NCBI GenBank assembly: GCA_022225965.2
Contig: JAKJXP020000034.1
Location: 367,386-431,385, forward strand
From: Diatrype stigma
Taxonomy: Eukaryota; Ascomycota; Sordariomycetes; Xylariales; Diatrypaceae
DNA length: 64,000 nt
Direction: 5' to 3'
Of this stretch, positions 36,133-47,234 are shown piece by piece. Position 1 is the stretch's first letter, and the number at the start of each line of letters is the position of its first letter. Position numbers and translations under genes: made by a program. Under the pieces are notes generated by a model. It saw only the letters and a program-made list of their open reading frames with translations. It ran no database searches and was not told the origin of the DNA.

Positions 36133-37094
36133 ATGATGGCTCGCGCTTTCGTTCACATCGGTATTTGGCTTGCCGCACCATTGGCAGCAGCAGCTGCGGC
36201 TGATCAGAAGATCTTGGCCCCCCAAGAATCGAGTCAAGAATCGAGTCTTCCTCACGACGCCGACTTGCAGAAAGTGAAACACGAGTAAGCTAGTTCTATG
36301 AGCCGACGTATGCTTCGACTGAGTCCGTTAGGCACTGATTGTGTATTCAGATTAGTCAAAGCAGAGATCATCCCCACAGGTGTGTACCGAGCGTCCCCCT
36401 TTTTGACTAAGTAACTTGGGCTTGGGGCGCATGACTAGACGTCAACACTGACTACCTATTGAGTGATCGATGAATTCCTGCCATCTCTGATTCTAGATGT
36501 GGAATTTCCCTCCGATCATGTGGCCTCCTTGGGTAACACCCTGAAAGTGAAGAACGTCCAGGAAGAACCGACGTTCACATTGACCCGTCCCTCAGAGCTG
36601 CTGGCCGCGGCTGCTCCGAACCTGACATACACTATCACGCTTACCGATCCCGACGCGCCGTCGCGCGACAACCCCGAATGGGCCGAGATGTGCCACTTTA
36701 TCGCGACGGGCATTACGCTTTCAGCGGATAGCGATGGATCGTCGTCGTCATCGTCATCCTCTGTGTTCACCCCTTCGGATCTCGAGGATATCATGCCGTG
36801 GAAGGCGCCAGGCCCGCCCCCGAAGACGTGGAAGCACAGATACGTCTTCCTGCTGCTGGCCCCCGCGAACGGCACGACGGATCCCCTCAATCTGACGATG
36901 CCGGGCGACAGGCAGCACTGGGGTACTGGCAAGGAACGACATGGGGTCCGAGACTGGGCGATCGACAATGGTTTGACGCCTGTTGGTAAGTCGTTACTCG
37001 ACGTTTGCTGGAATGATCCGACTAAATCAAGACGATTCGACTAATGACTCTGCTAGCTGCGAACTTCTTCTACGCCCAAAATAAGGAGCAGTGA
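36133..37094 (+). CDS. Secreted PEBP-family (phosphatidylethanolamine-binding / carboxypeptidase Y inhibitor-like) protein
   Basis: Four exons (36133-36284, 36351-36379, 36464-36985, 37057-37094) give 246 residues; exon 2 is only 29 bp. Residues 1 to about 20 form a signal peptide rich in Ala. The PEBP ligand-pocket signature is present as DPDAPSRDNPEWAEMCHFI, followed by KHRYVFLLL, which corresponds to the second conserved region (xHRY). A low-complexity serine stretch sits between them. Family members bind anionic phospholipids or inhibit carboxypeptidase Y; the role of secreted fungal versions is mostly unknown. An alternative ATG lies one codon downstream. The gene ends AQNKEQ after the last splice, a typical family-like C-terminus. 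Confidence 0.88.
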
Positions 37095-38185
37095 ATATGA
37101 CATGCATGTACGCGATGATTCTTCGAAATTTGTTGGTGGTCGATGCTCGATACTAATCGTCGGTGGTGGTCTCCTCCTAAAGTCTTTCAAAGGAAAATAA
37201 ATTGCACACACTCTAGGAGTTTCTCAAGTATGCCTGTCACTTATGGTAATGATGAATGGTGAATGTAAATCAAGATCGAAAGTCTCGCACTCGAGACGGA
37301 GCGGCTTAGAAAGTGATTACCTGATGGGATCGTGGAGACATTGCCGCCATGTATCTAGTACTGAAATCTCAAGTTTGCGCAATCAAACAAGGTGGGCGAT
37401 CATGCTGCTGTTAAGTATAGCAAGTACCTCTTTGTCGGATACTTGCCTCGAACCCAGAAGCCTGAAACTTGCTAGGCTGGCTTGCACCGGGCGTGAGTTG
37501 GGACAGCCCCGACTACCTCCCAGGAGTAGCTGATGAATCCAACTGTTGCTTCTTGCGATAGAACAAGGTCAGATGCAGAAGTCTAAGTTCAAGTAACCAG
37601 AAAGGGAGTAAGGGCGCCAGAGAGATACAGGGAGAGGTAGAGAGAGAAATGAGAGTGTCGTGTGTTTTCACTTGGTTCAACGAACGAGGCATCCAGGAAC
37701 AAGATTATTAGACCCATTCTCGTTGATAATGACATCGCGAATCACCTTTTACATAAGAAACGAAAGCGTATATTAATACTGGGAGATGGAAGGAAAGGTA
37801 CTATAACAGTAGAGTGCAGAGGGGGGAGTTGCCAAGATCTCTGCTGTAAGCTAACAAGCAACGATGCGATGCTTATGCTAGGTCGGTATAGCAAAGATGG
37901 TCTATCTGTTATCCCACATCTACCCCCCTCCGCAAAACTACCGTCCGTAAAACAATTTCTCTAGGTGGGAAGCTTTTTTTTGTCTCTTGTCTCTCATGGC
38001 TCGAGCCAACGGTCCTCGGGGGGAACTTGGAGAAAGGTCGATGAGCGAACCTTTCGTTGGGTGTCGATCGGTCGGTCGGTCGGTACGAGGAAGGGAAGAG
38101 ACATAGATGGGGTAGGATAGGTAGGAAGGTGGGATAGGAGCTCGGAGCTAGCTCACCCCGGATGCTCAGAAGTGCCGCGAGGTGC
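37095..38185. other. Intergenic, between convergent genes
   Basis: Shared 3' side of the PEBP gene and the Gly-rich frame. A short GTCG tandem (GATCGGTCGGTCGGTCGG) is at about 38066-38083. No gene recognised. Confidence 0.5.
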
Positions 38186-38791
38186 TCAGACGACAGGAGG
38201 CTTTCCACCTCCCTTTCCGCCGCCGCCGCCGCCACCGCCGCCGCCCTTGCCACCGGAGCCGCTGCCCTTTCCAGAACCACCACCGCCCCCTGAGCCACCA
38301 CCCTTGCCGGAACCACCACCACCACCAGAGCCACCACCCTTGCCGGAACCACCACCGCCACCCGAGCCACCGCCCTTGCCAGAACCACCACTGCCGCCGT
38401 GGCCACCGCCCTTACCAGAGCCTTCTGAGCCACCGCCCTTGCCAGAACCTCCACTGCCGCCCTCGCCACCATGTTTTCCAGAACCTCCACCACCGCCCTC
38501 GCCACCATGCTTGCCGCCCTCTTCGCCCTTCCCACCCTTACCTGAGTGGCCGCCCTTCTCGCCATGTCCGCCCTCCTCGCCATGTCCGCCCTTCTCGCCA
38601 TGTCCGCCCTTCTCGCCATGTCCGCCCTTCTCGCCATGTCCGCCCTTCTCGCCGTGGACACCCTCTCCGCCATGGTGGCCGCCCTTGGTGATGTGCTTGG
38701 AAGCGATGGGGGCCAGGTGCGCGGTCGCGGTCGCGGTCACGGTAGCTACAGAGGGAAAAAAAGAAATTAGTTCGTGTTCTTTCAATCTCAT
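38186..38791 (-). CDS. Gly/His/Lys-rich repeat protein or 3' exon
   Basis: The minus-strand frame from 38791 to 38186 reads through a first block of GGHGEK repeats and a second block of GGSGKGGGSGGGG repeats, ending KPPVV. Codon third positions in this frame are rich in C and G, supporting it over the two other frames, which are also open because of the repeats. At 38746 a strong splice acceptor (CTAAT, long pyrimidine tract, TAG) precedes ATVTATATA, so the true 5' end is probably an upstream exon and the ATG at 38791 may lie in an intron. The exon might belong to the WSC gene just upstream: a weak donor inside its last codons keeps phase. Otherwise it is an independent glycine-rich, possibly wall-associated, protein. 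Confidence 0.45.
   Translation of the reverse strand: MRLKEHELISFFPSVATVTATATAHLAPIASKHITKGGHHGGEGVHGEKGGHGEKGGHGEKGGHGEKGGHGEEGGHGEKGGHSGKGGKGEEGGKHGGEGGGGGSGKHGGEGGSGGSGKGGGSEGSGKGGGHGGSGGSGKGGGSGGGGGSGKGGGSGGGGGSGKGGGSGGGGGSGKGSGSGGKGGGGGGGGGGKGGGKPPVV
38550..38660 (-). repeat. 18-bp coding tandem repeat, about six copies
   Basis: On the minus strand the unit GGCGGACATGGCGAGAAG recurs about six times with single changes, encoding (GGHGEK)n. A second, longer and less regular array encoding GSGKGGGSGGGG-type units follows at about 38220-38500. Confidence 0.9.
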
Positions 38792-38844
38792 TTTTCATTG
38801 TCGCTGCAGCTGCCGCTCCCTCGTCCGTGACTTTTTTTTATTTT

Positions 38845-39813
38845 TTACTGTTGGTGGCGACGCCGGATGCCATTGACGTGCGCGGCGTGGTCAGAGCCGG
38901 GGGCGGGAGCGGCGGCGGCGGCGGCGTTCATTTGGGCAGGGGCAGGGATTTCAATGTTGCGAGGGAAGATGTCGAGGAAGCCGTTGGCAGCGGTTGTAGT
39001 AGTGGTCGCAGGGGCAATAGTAGTCGAGATCTCAGACGTGATTACGGTGGTGACACCGTTAGATAGAGTGGTGGTTCCCACAACCGGGACGGTAGTGGTG
39101 ATTGGCTGAGGTACGGTAGTAGTTGTGGTGAGAAGGGGAATGGTAGTGGTGAGGAGGGGAATGGTAGTGGTAAGAATGGGAATTGTAGTGGGAATGGAAA
39201 TGGTGGTTGTATCAAGAAGAGTCGTACTTGTAGAGCTGGGGGATGTCGTGGTCTCGATAACCTCAGTCGTAGTCAGCACCACAGCCGTGGTGGGGATCGG
39301 CGTCGGCGTCGGCGTCGCCACCGCAGTGGTGACGGCACCCGTGGCCGAGGGCCCGTTGATGGCCTGGTTGACGTAGATGCTGATCCGCAGGGCACCGCCG
39401 CAGAGCTCGGCGTCGTTACCCGCGCAGGGCGTGTCGCAGCCGGCGTCGACGGGCGCACCCGGCGAGTTGGTGACGTCGCCGCAGAAGCACTGGAAGCCGG
39501 ACTCGAGACCGGCATAGTTGAAGCCGAGCCCGATGCACGTGTCGATGCACAGCTCGATGGTCACGTCCAGGCCGTACAGGGTGGTCTGGGTGGCCAGGGT
39601 GCGCGTAGGGTCCGTCTGGTCCGTGAAGCAGCCCAGGTAGGCCCAGCCCGCCGGGAGGACTACGTCGAGGCTAGAGTCTCTCGCATCGAGATTCTTCGCC
39701 TGCACCACAGCCGGGGCCGGAGCTGGGGCCGGGACCGCGACAGCGAACCCTGACGCGAGGTTGTACAGGGAGAGCTGAAGGGACAAAGCCTTCAGGAGGG
39801 AGTAGGTCTTCAT
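38845..39813 (-). CDS. Secreted WSC-domain protein with Thr-rich stalk
   Basis: A single open frame of 322 residues. Residues 1-27 look like a signal peptide, followed by an Ala-Pro stretch. A WSC domain spans 57-148 with eight cysteines (62, 89, 93, 109, 111, 126, 130, 138) and the typical YLGCFTD start, CxxxC and QCFCG motifs. About 130 residues of Thr/Ile/Pro-rich sequence follow, expected to be heavily O-mannosylated, then a short Ala- and His-containing tail. WSC domains are carbohydrate-binding modules of cell-wall sensors and secreted enzymes. No transmembrane helix follows the stalk in this frame, unlike Wsc sensors, so it is either soluble, or continues by splicing into the Gly-rich frame just downstream. 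Confidence 0.85.
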   Translation of the reverse strand: MKTYSLLKALSLQLSLYNLASGFAVAVPAPAPAPAVVQAKNLDARDSSLDVVLPAGWAYLGCFTDQTDPTRTLATQTTLYGLDVTIELCIDTCIGLGFNYAGLESGFQCFCGDVTNSPGAPVDAGCDTPCAGNDAELCGGALRISIYVNQAINGPSATGAVTTAVATPTPTPIPTTAVVLTTTEVIETTTSPSSTSTTLLDTTTISIPTTIPILTTTIPLLTTTIPLLTTTTTVPQPITTTVPVVGTTTLSNGVTTVITSEISTTIAPATTTTTAANGFLDIFPRNIEIPAPAQMNAAAAAAPAPGSDHAAHVNGIRRRHQQ

Positions 39814-39999
39814 CTTGATGACGGCGATTGAAACTGACTGACTGCGAACAATGATAGAGCGTGGAGGCTAGTAGTAGTTGCAGTGGCCGGTGAAGATTGG
39901 ACTAGAGATTGGACTGACTATAGTATAGTGAGTGATTACTGAAGATGCCCTTGAACGGTAAGAAATCTTGAGAAGAGTTACGGGTCAGGAGACCCTCGA

Positions 40000-40005
40000 T
40001 TTATA
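40000..40005 (-). promoter_or_regulatory. TATA box upstream of the WSC gene
   Basis: The minus strand reads TATAAA about 190 bp upstream of the ATG at 39813, compatible with a TATA box and a roughly 150-base leader. No other core element identified. Confidence 0.45.
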
Positions 40006-40009
40006 CACG

Positions 40010-42264
40010 AAGAGCACGATTTGTCGGACCCGCATGGTGGTTGTCTCTGTGGAAATCCGGACATGTTTGGGGGGAGGTTAGAATGGGCACTCGATACAGA
40101 TTAAATGGCCAGCATTGTATCGAAAGGCCGGATTACTTCCTCTCATTTGCACACACTCGCCACCTATGGAAATATATCCGAAGGAGCAGGAAGTCAAGTC
40201 GGAGCTGCAAATGTGCACCGTGCTTAGCAGCCTTAGCAACTGGGTGCTTTCTCCATGACAACGACATTGGAGGAATTAGGCTATGTGTGGCATCCATAAT
40301 GTTATGCTGCTGGTCGCGGACACCAGCAACGGGGCGCCAGCCGCTGACGATAGAGTTTGGAGGGAAACTCAATGAATCCTGGAAACCGGGAGACAACCGC
40401 AACTTAAGAGAATGGTGATCAATGATTAGTGATTAATGATAGGTCGCCATGTGTAGGTGCTTTCAAAAGTCTACTGCGACCCCATTAAGCGATCAATCAT
40501 GATATCTTCACTGCTACTTCAGAAACCGGTGTCAGCTCACCGTGATTCTACGCAAGGGTGTAAGACTGGAAGCTTAAACTTACCACACTTCGGAACATGC
40601 GGCCGGGGTCTACCGCAACTTAGATGTTTCTACAGAACAAGTGCTGGTATGTTCATTTCGGGGTAGCTACTGCACGCCTAATACATTTCCAACACTATCA
40701 GCGTCCCCGTTCGCCACTGTCTGAAATAGCCCAAGGGATGATGTATGATTGTACTCTTTTTTCACATCTACCCTCACAGAAGCAGGGCTCTATGAAGGCA
40801 TGTAGACGAGATTCTGTGTTAGTATGGTAGGTGATAGATACCTTTATAGGCTCAACTTTTAGTCCTATCCTATGGCGAGAGTTGGCGAAGTGTCAAATGT
40901 GGTAATTTGTCATGTCATGTCCTAATTGGCTCAGCTTGATCTAAGCAAGCCGCTTTTGTCTTTACATCAACTTGCTACCTATACTGTGAGAAGACGGTTA
41001 GTCAAATGATTCGAGAATATAACGCCATAACCGCATTGATAATGATTGTCGAGGCCACCGGGACCAGAACGGACTCGAACCTTCACGCTGATGCCTAGCC
41101 GCCCAATTTACCAAGATATCTGCAACAGGTTTTGCCCCTATACGTTTTGGGTCAGCATATAGGTCATATCCAGGAGATTATATAACTCGAGTTGTGTTTT
41201 CTATATTACGTTAGGTAGTCATAACGAAGATTACAACTCGCAGTGTAATATGATGATTTGTTGGCCTTCATGTACCGGAGTCTTGAGGAGATTCTGCTGA
41301 CAGCCCGCCACCCTACATCGCACCCCTACAAGTGGGGGTTTGCCGCATCCATTTTTTCGCTCGCATTAGGAAAATACGGCACTCCAGGGAAACCTAGTCC
41401 AATTAGAACTTTGTCTGATATAACCTATTCGCGTGGCAGTCGAGGTGTATATTGGGGGATTCTCAGCGATCACTGAGGTGCTATATGGGTGGGGAGGCGG
41501 GGGAAGGTGGTTGTCACCTCCTCAAGTCGGGACCAATCCACAATATTGATGGGTTGGGGATGCACATCTCCAACTGGTTGTTGCGGACAAACAGTAGGAC
41601 TGGAGCTAGTGAGCCGGGACTCCAGGGCAGATGAGATTTCTCGACGGCATTCCGAGGGGGGCTACATTTGGAATATGGTGACTAAGGCCTCGTATCGAAG
41701 CATGGTGTGCCCCTAGTCCGAATCAACATGGCCCAAGATGGACCAATGCCCTCGATAGCGATTGGGATTTTCGGTACGATGGAACATGTTCTGATTGGGT
41801 ATCTAACGGTCCGGCCGGACTATGCGATCGGATATGGGACATGACTAGAGTATGGCTAACATCCTGTATGGTGGAAGTTAAGAGGACGGCTTAGAAAGAG
41901 ATACTCACCCGCCACCCACTCCGTGAAAAGGCTTCTACACGTCTCAAACCTCCACGAGTGTGGATGTGTGCATCCCCTCAAGAGATTGGCTGCCTGCGTG
42001 GAGACTATTGCAGCTTTGGTAGTAGACTTACTACATCCATCCAACGTGGCTCAGACTTGCCTTTACGACGTCATCGTTGATGCCATGCAGAGACATATAC
42101 TCCTGAAGGGTTACTACAGATGCAGAAACGCACAATCAGGGGCTCGTTCTGGGTTTTTTTCAATGACACCAACTCGGAAGTATCTGATGTATCATCATCG
42201 CCGATGCATGGATTTGTAATGAGTTGATAAATCTTGAAGCAAATACACATGCCATTGTTTGATC
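40010..42264. other. Intergenic, no gene recognised
   Basis: Roughly 2.2 kb between the WSC gene's promoter and the 3' end of the asparagine-synthetase-like gene. Open frames are short and lack motifs. A tRNA-like T-arm at about 41071-41085 was examined and rejected. Confidence 0.5.
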
Positions 42265-44190
42265 TCAGGTGACGGTAGCGGTCCCTCGCAGCCTACCCGC
42301 GCGTAGCTCGATTTTCGCCGTCCGGGAGCCGAATTGGATCTTGAACCATCCATTAGCCTTAAATCGATACACACTCCAGATAGCGCAAACTTACCGCCCT
42401 CTTCTTCTCCCGCGCAGCTGATGGCAAACCCAGCTGATCGGCAAGAAGTCGCAGTGCCCGCTTGGCAGGTTCTATCACAGCAAGATGATACGGATTCTGG
42501 AAATCGCACTTTTCCCATACCGGACAACTGATGGCGTAACGTACAAGTTGCTCGTCGAGGAACGGAAGGCGCACTTCTTTACCCCAATGGGCGATGACCC
42601 GGTCGTCTCGGCCGAGATTTCTCTGTCCTATGCGGCGGACATCTAACATGAGTTCGTCGATAAGCCCGCGATACCCATCTCTTTTGAATGCTATTTCATG
42701 ACGTGAGTAGCCACCGAAAAGTTCATCTGCGCCGAGGCCAGACAGAAGGACACGCGCCGGCGTTGTCACGATGGCTGGGTTGGGATTCCATTCAGCATCA
42801 GTAGTATAGCTGTCTCCCATACCCCTAGCAGCAAAGTACAACGCAAAGGCGATAGAGAGGTCCATTTCCGTATCGTGGGGGTACATGAGTGAAACCACTT
42901 TCGTCTTGTGGCGCATGGCTTCCTCAAATGGAACGTTGACCTATGCAGGCTGTCAGCGGGGACGGTATTATCCGAAACATCCATTCCTGGTCCATACCGC
43001 GATAAAGCGAATGTATCGCCCCGGGCACGCAGCTTTCAATTCCGCGAAAGATTTCCGACCCGTAATCCTGTCGGGACAGGATTCATAGAACCCGCCTTTG
43101 GGAGGGTTGGGTTGCTTTGCAAAAATGGCGACTTGTCGTGGGTTCTCGAATGCGACATTGATAAGGTCGATTCCTTGCTCCGATGGAAGTACTTCGTGCA
43201 CTAGGCGTACGAGAACTGTGCAGTCCAGACCGCCAGAGAAGAGAACAGCAACACGAGTATCAATGTCAGAAGGCACATCTGATGGTTCAGGGACATTCAG
43301 GACCCGCAACTTGAGAGATTCCGAGATCCAATGTCGCAAAATACTAACGGATGGGGTATCATAGTTGAGAACGCAGCCTGGACCAGGCAGTGTTGTGTTG
43401 AAAGTGCCGATGCTTGAGATCTAGGAGAGTAAGCCTTCAAATAGCCCGCCATGCGCGTAGAACATGACATGGACGGCCCAGGCTCCATTGTACTTACCAT
43501 GTCAACGGGGGCTGAAGGGACCCAGTCGTGTTTAGTGATGTAGGTGTTGAGGTCCCAGGATCCCATAGCTGATCCCGAAGCGGCCGCAAGGGCATCTAAC
43601 CGTATCGAATACACGCCGTCCGCCTCAACCTCTTGCCAGCCAGATGCCGGTACATCCGCGATGCTAGAAAATGTGATGGACCGGCGATCCTCAGACACGT
43701 TGTAAAGAAGCGACCGTCGGCCGAGACGATCACGACCAAAGTAGAGGCGCTTCGCCTCTGCATCGTAGTACAAGAACGCGAAAGGTCCCTCAATACTGCG
43801 CAGAACATTTAAGACGCAAGCCTCTCTAGTTTCACTAGCATCAACCACAGAAGACTCTGCGATTCGAAGTTTGGCCAGGATAGCCTCGCCATCATTGCCG
43901 GTCACAGTTTCATTACCTAACCTCCAGGCCTCCCCGTTCCAACAGAGTACAGAATCTGATGCTGTGTCTTCCAAGGGCTGTGCAGCCACATGGTCGCCTC
44001 GCAAAGCCAGCACGGTGGAGGTCAACACGAGGTGCAGGGCTTTGGTCCTTTCTTCATCGAGTGGAATATCACGTTTCACCTGACCGAAGTAATCGGGACC
44101 ACGGCTGGAAAGTGTTTGCTGTAGCGATTCAGATAATGGCGGTGGCTCGCCCGAAGCGCCATCTGAAATGACAGCATGTATTCCACACAT
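42265..44190 (-). CDS. Asparagine synthetase domain-containing protein (ASNSD1 / yeast YML096W type)
   Basis: Four exons (44190-43498, 43420-42998, 42940-42395, 42339-42265) encode 578 residues. The protein begins MCGI, leaving Cys2 as the N-terminal nucleophile of a class II glutamine amidotransferase, followed by SSRGPDYFG and the FGRDRLGRRSL region. The C-terminal half is an asparagine-synthetase-like ATP-pyrophosphatase with the PP-loop LFSGGLDCT, then LLSGLGADELFGGYSRH and the KEVRLPFLDEQLV segment. The spliced C-terminus IQFGSRTAK is typical of the ASNSD1 branch rather than of true asparagine synthetases. Family members are conserved in fungi and animals, and their reaction is not established. 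Introns of 77, 57 and 55 bp are all phase 0. Probably a conserved gene unrelated to the upstream biosynthetic region. Confidence 0.92.
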
Positions 44191-44204
44191 GATGTGTGAT
44201 GAAT

Positions 44205-44230
44205 GATGTACGATGTACGATGTACGATGT
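44205..44230. repeat. 7-bp tandem repeat in the 5' leader
   Basis: GATGTAC is repeated almost four times, 15-40 bp upstream of the ATG of the asparagine-synthetase-like gene, where it would be in its 5' untranslated region. Confidence 0.85.
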
Positions 44231-44652
44231 TTGGCTCGAGGCGTTCGGTCTCCCGTCTCGAAGAAGATAACAGAGAGAAAGAGAGAGACAAATGTTGAAC
44301 GGAACCTCAGTCCAAAGAATAAACCGCGAATAGTTTTAGCGGCCTCTGCTGCCTAACTCGCAACTTAGGTAATCCTTCAGTGAGGTAGGGGTATACCCTG
44401 GAGGCGCTATAGGCACTACGATATGTATGTATTATGTATAGTTATATTATGTATGTATGTACAGCATAGCTGAGTCACGTGATGGGATTAGCTCGGTCTC
44501 GGCTGGTCGCGCAGTGCTAAAAAGTGAACAGGAAGCTGGAGCCAACAACAAACGCGTTTGCACGGGCACAGGTAGAATGAGGCGAGACGGCCAAAAAAAA
44601 AAAAAGAAGAAACAAGACAGATGATGGCAAAAGAAAATCAACCACTCTGAGC

Positions 44653-44724
44653 TAGCATTTCCTGGTTTCGATCCAGGGACCTCCGGGTTATGAGCCCGGC
44701 GCGCTTCCGCTGCGCCAAAATGCT
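44653..44724 (-). tRNA. Initiator tRNA-Met (CAT)
   Basis: On the minus strand a full cloverleaf is seen: acceptor arms AGCATTT and AAATGCT with discriminator A, D-arm region GGCGCAGCGGAAGCGCGCC, anticodon arm CCGGGCTCATAACCCGG with anticodon CAT, and T-arm CCTGGATCGAAACCAGG. The T-loop ATCGAAA (A54 instead of T54) and the GGGCTCATAACCC anticodon arm with three G:C pairs are hallmarks of eukaryotic initiator tRNA, not elongator. 72 nt, no intron. This tRNA is also the likely primer for the copia element at the window's left end. Confidence 0.95.
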
Positions 44725-45550
44725 TTCCTTGTCCTGAGTTGTTGACGAGAATTTTGCAAGAGAAAGGCTAGATATAGCCCCTGCAAATATCCCGCGATTT
44801 CCCCGAGGTACCTACGAGTGGTCCGGGCTAGGTTACGATTGTTTACTGCAGGCTGGATGCTTAACTATTTCGTAGCCCCGTGATCTACGAAGTACATGCA
44901 TTGTTTCCAATATCACCGCGGCAGTCAGAATCGACAGAGTGTTGTAACGCTGCAGTCTATTTATACAAATATGTGCCCAGCATTTGGCGTTGGCAATGCC
45001 CAAGTTCTATTGACGGTACCGGTATGCACTGTCAGTAGCGATGAGAGATAGTTACAAGTCGTCAATGGCATCGGTATCATCCAGTTGATTGTTGATTGAT
45101 CGTGATATCTACACTCTAACTAGACTTTCCTTGCTGCCATCGCAATTGGCACAAGCCGATGCAATCCAGTAAAACCTGACTTACAGGATAGAGTACCTAG
45201 GTAACAGGGAAAATCGAAGAATCAGATGAAGACAAAAAAAACATCCGGGTATTTTCCGCAAAACCCCGCCTTTGTCGTATAATATAGTGATAGGTGCAGA
45301 TCCTACGCAAAGCTCCTGGATCAGACCCCTCTCCCCCCCCCCGGGAAGGCCAAACAAACAACCAATCAAGATCAAGACTCAATCAACACCGTCATCGTCG
45401 TCGGCGTCATCGTCGTTATCAGACATGTCATGTCCATAGACACCACCAAAAGCCCCTATCCCATCATCACCCGCAAACCCAGCCAGCGCCAAACCACTAG
45501 GTACTTATCTAGCGGTACGTAGCTGGCCGCTCTCCCGGTCCTAATATGTA
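44725..45550. other. Intergenic between tRNA and DOMON/b561 gene
   Basis: No gene recognised. Contains a C11-12 run at about 45333-45343. The plus-strand frames overlapping 45294-45500 are low-complexity His/Arg/Pro sequence. Confidence 0.5.
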
Positions 45551-47234
45551 TCACGGATACGGTCGCTGGGGGCTCCCGCTACTATGGCTGTGGTGCGCCG
45601 TGGTCGTGGCAGTACCGCCATTCTCCTTGATCGCCTGGTCATGATGATCGGACCCGATCGCAGCACCACCATCACCACCACCACCACGAGCGCCACGCCC
45701 CCGCCGCGCCCGCATCGTCCCGAAGGCCTTGGCGCCCAGGTACAGGACGGCGACGACGGCCGCGGCGACCGAGTACCCGATGGTCAGGGGCTTGCCGCGC
45801 GCGTCGCCGCCGCTGGCCAGCTGGATGCCCAGCCCGCCGTTGACGACGCCCATGACCATCAGCGCGCGCCCGTACCAGATGTGCACGTGGGAGACGGCGC
45901 CGCGCCGCGCGTGCTGCAGGTAGTGCCGGTGGTGCAGCCAGCCGCCGAGGGGCTGCAGGGCCATCAGGCACACGACGACCGTGCCGAACTTGGTGTGCGT
46001 GCTTTGGAAGCCCTGTGTTTATGTCAGTGCTTGCTATTTCGACCATCGATTATATGATAACAAAGGGGGTGGAGTTGGGATAACATGGAGGAAGGGAGAA
46101 GAAAAAGAAAAAAAAAACTCACCAGCCCTATCCGCTGCGAAGCGACGTAGCCCAGCCCGAACCCAACCCACATCAGGAGGAAGGCGACGAACTGCCACGC
46201 CGCGTGGAGGATCCACTTCTCGAAGAGCGGCATCAGCGCGGAGCCGAGCGGGAACAGGATGACCCAGACGATGAGCATGACGACCCAATGCGCCATGATG
46301 ATCTTCCCCGGCCCGCCGCTGCCGCCGCCGCCAGCACCGCCGGGGGATACGGCGCCGCCCGGGGTGGTGGTGCCGGTATCGGTATCTCCGCCAGCGGATC
46401 CTCCGGAGCTCGAGTTCCCGTTCCCACCCGTCCCGGAACTGCCGCCGGTGCCCCCGGTCGCGACGAACGGGTTGCTGTCCTCGCTGACGGTCGCCTGCGT
46501 GAGGTCGATGCTGGCGCTGGTCTCGCCGTCGTGGCGCTCGATGCGGGCGTCGGGATCGGCCGAGTCGAGGGCGGCGCCCTGCTTCCAGGCGGCGATCCAG
46601 CTGGAGCGGGAGTCGGACAGGGTCATCTGGCCGCCGGACCAGGCGTCGCAGTTGCCGCAGCGGAAGTTGGCGGTCATGGTGCCGTCGGCGATTCCCGTGC
46701 CGGCCAGGACCTCGACGTCGGCGTCGGCGTTGGCCTGCGGCATCACGTGCCCGGTGCCCGTGCGCGGCGACACCGTCACGTTCCCGCTGCCGTCCGCGTA
46801 CATCAGGAACATGTTGGCCCCCGCCATGCTGCTGCCCTGCCCCACGCCCACCCACGCGTACGACGTCGGCGCCCGCAGCTGGATGTAGATGTTGCCGCTT
46901 CCCGAGCTCGCCGATGCCGACGGCACCGCTACGCTGTAGCAGACGTCGTCTGTCGGGCAGTCTTTGGCGGGAGCTGCGGATGTGAGGGTGCTGTATGTGA
47001 GCGCGGCTATAAGAGTGGTCAGTCGAGTCCTGTTTTTCTTTGTTTGTTTCTGTTGGTTTCACAGCCCTCAGTACTGCGAGGACATGTTACGAATCTACCT
47101 CCGCAGTTCGTGTTGATCCATTCCATGCCAAAACTCGCCATGGCCAGGGGACTATAGGGGAGAATAGAATATCAAGGTAGGTATACAACACGGGCCAACT
47201 TACACAAAACCGCAGTGGATATTAATCGCTGCAT
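45551..47234 (-). CDS. DOMON / cytochrome b561 transmembrane electron-transfer protein
   Basis: Three exons (47234-47204, 47006-46123, 46012-45551) give 458 residues. A short first exon (MQRLISTAVL) splices to complete a signal peptide ending near LTSA. The DOMON domain (CDH-type cytochrome fold) follows, with YIQLRAPTSYAWVGVGQG, a candidate haem Met, and FRCGNCDAW. A Gly/Ser/Thr-rich linker then leads to a cytochrome b561 helical bundle with candidate haem histidines in MAHWVVML, HAAWQFV, STHTKFG and HVHIWYG. The C-terminal tail is His- and Gly-rich and cytosolic. Proteins of this architecture move electrons across the membrane and may reduce extracellular metals or partners. An alternative first exon starting 47142 also keeps phase but gives a poor signal peptide. 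Introns of 197 and 110 bp. Confidence 0.9.

Noticed and set aside
38172..38876. Proline-rich plus-strand frame of 234 codons and Ala/Arg-rich minus-strand frame of 254 codons
   Set aside because: Both are shadow frames of the Gly-rich repeats; the repeat unit length keeps all frames open.
41060..41125. tRNA-like sequence on the minus strand (GGTTCGAGTCC T-arm and a TTGGTAAATTGGGC D-loop-like part)
   Set aside because: The 5' side does not pair with the 3' acceptor side and no clean anticodon stem forms. At best a tRNA-derived fragment.
46034..47157. Long antisense and alternate frames over the DOMON/b561 gene (over 300 codons each)
   Set aside because: GC-rich coding DNA opens the other frames. 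Only the DOMON/b561 frame carries family motifs and proper splice sites.
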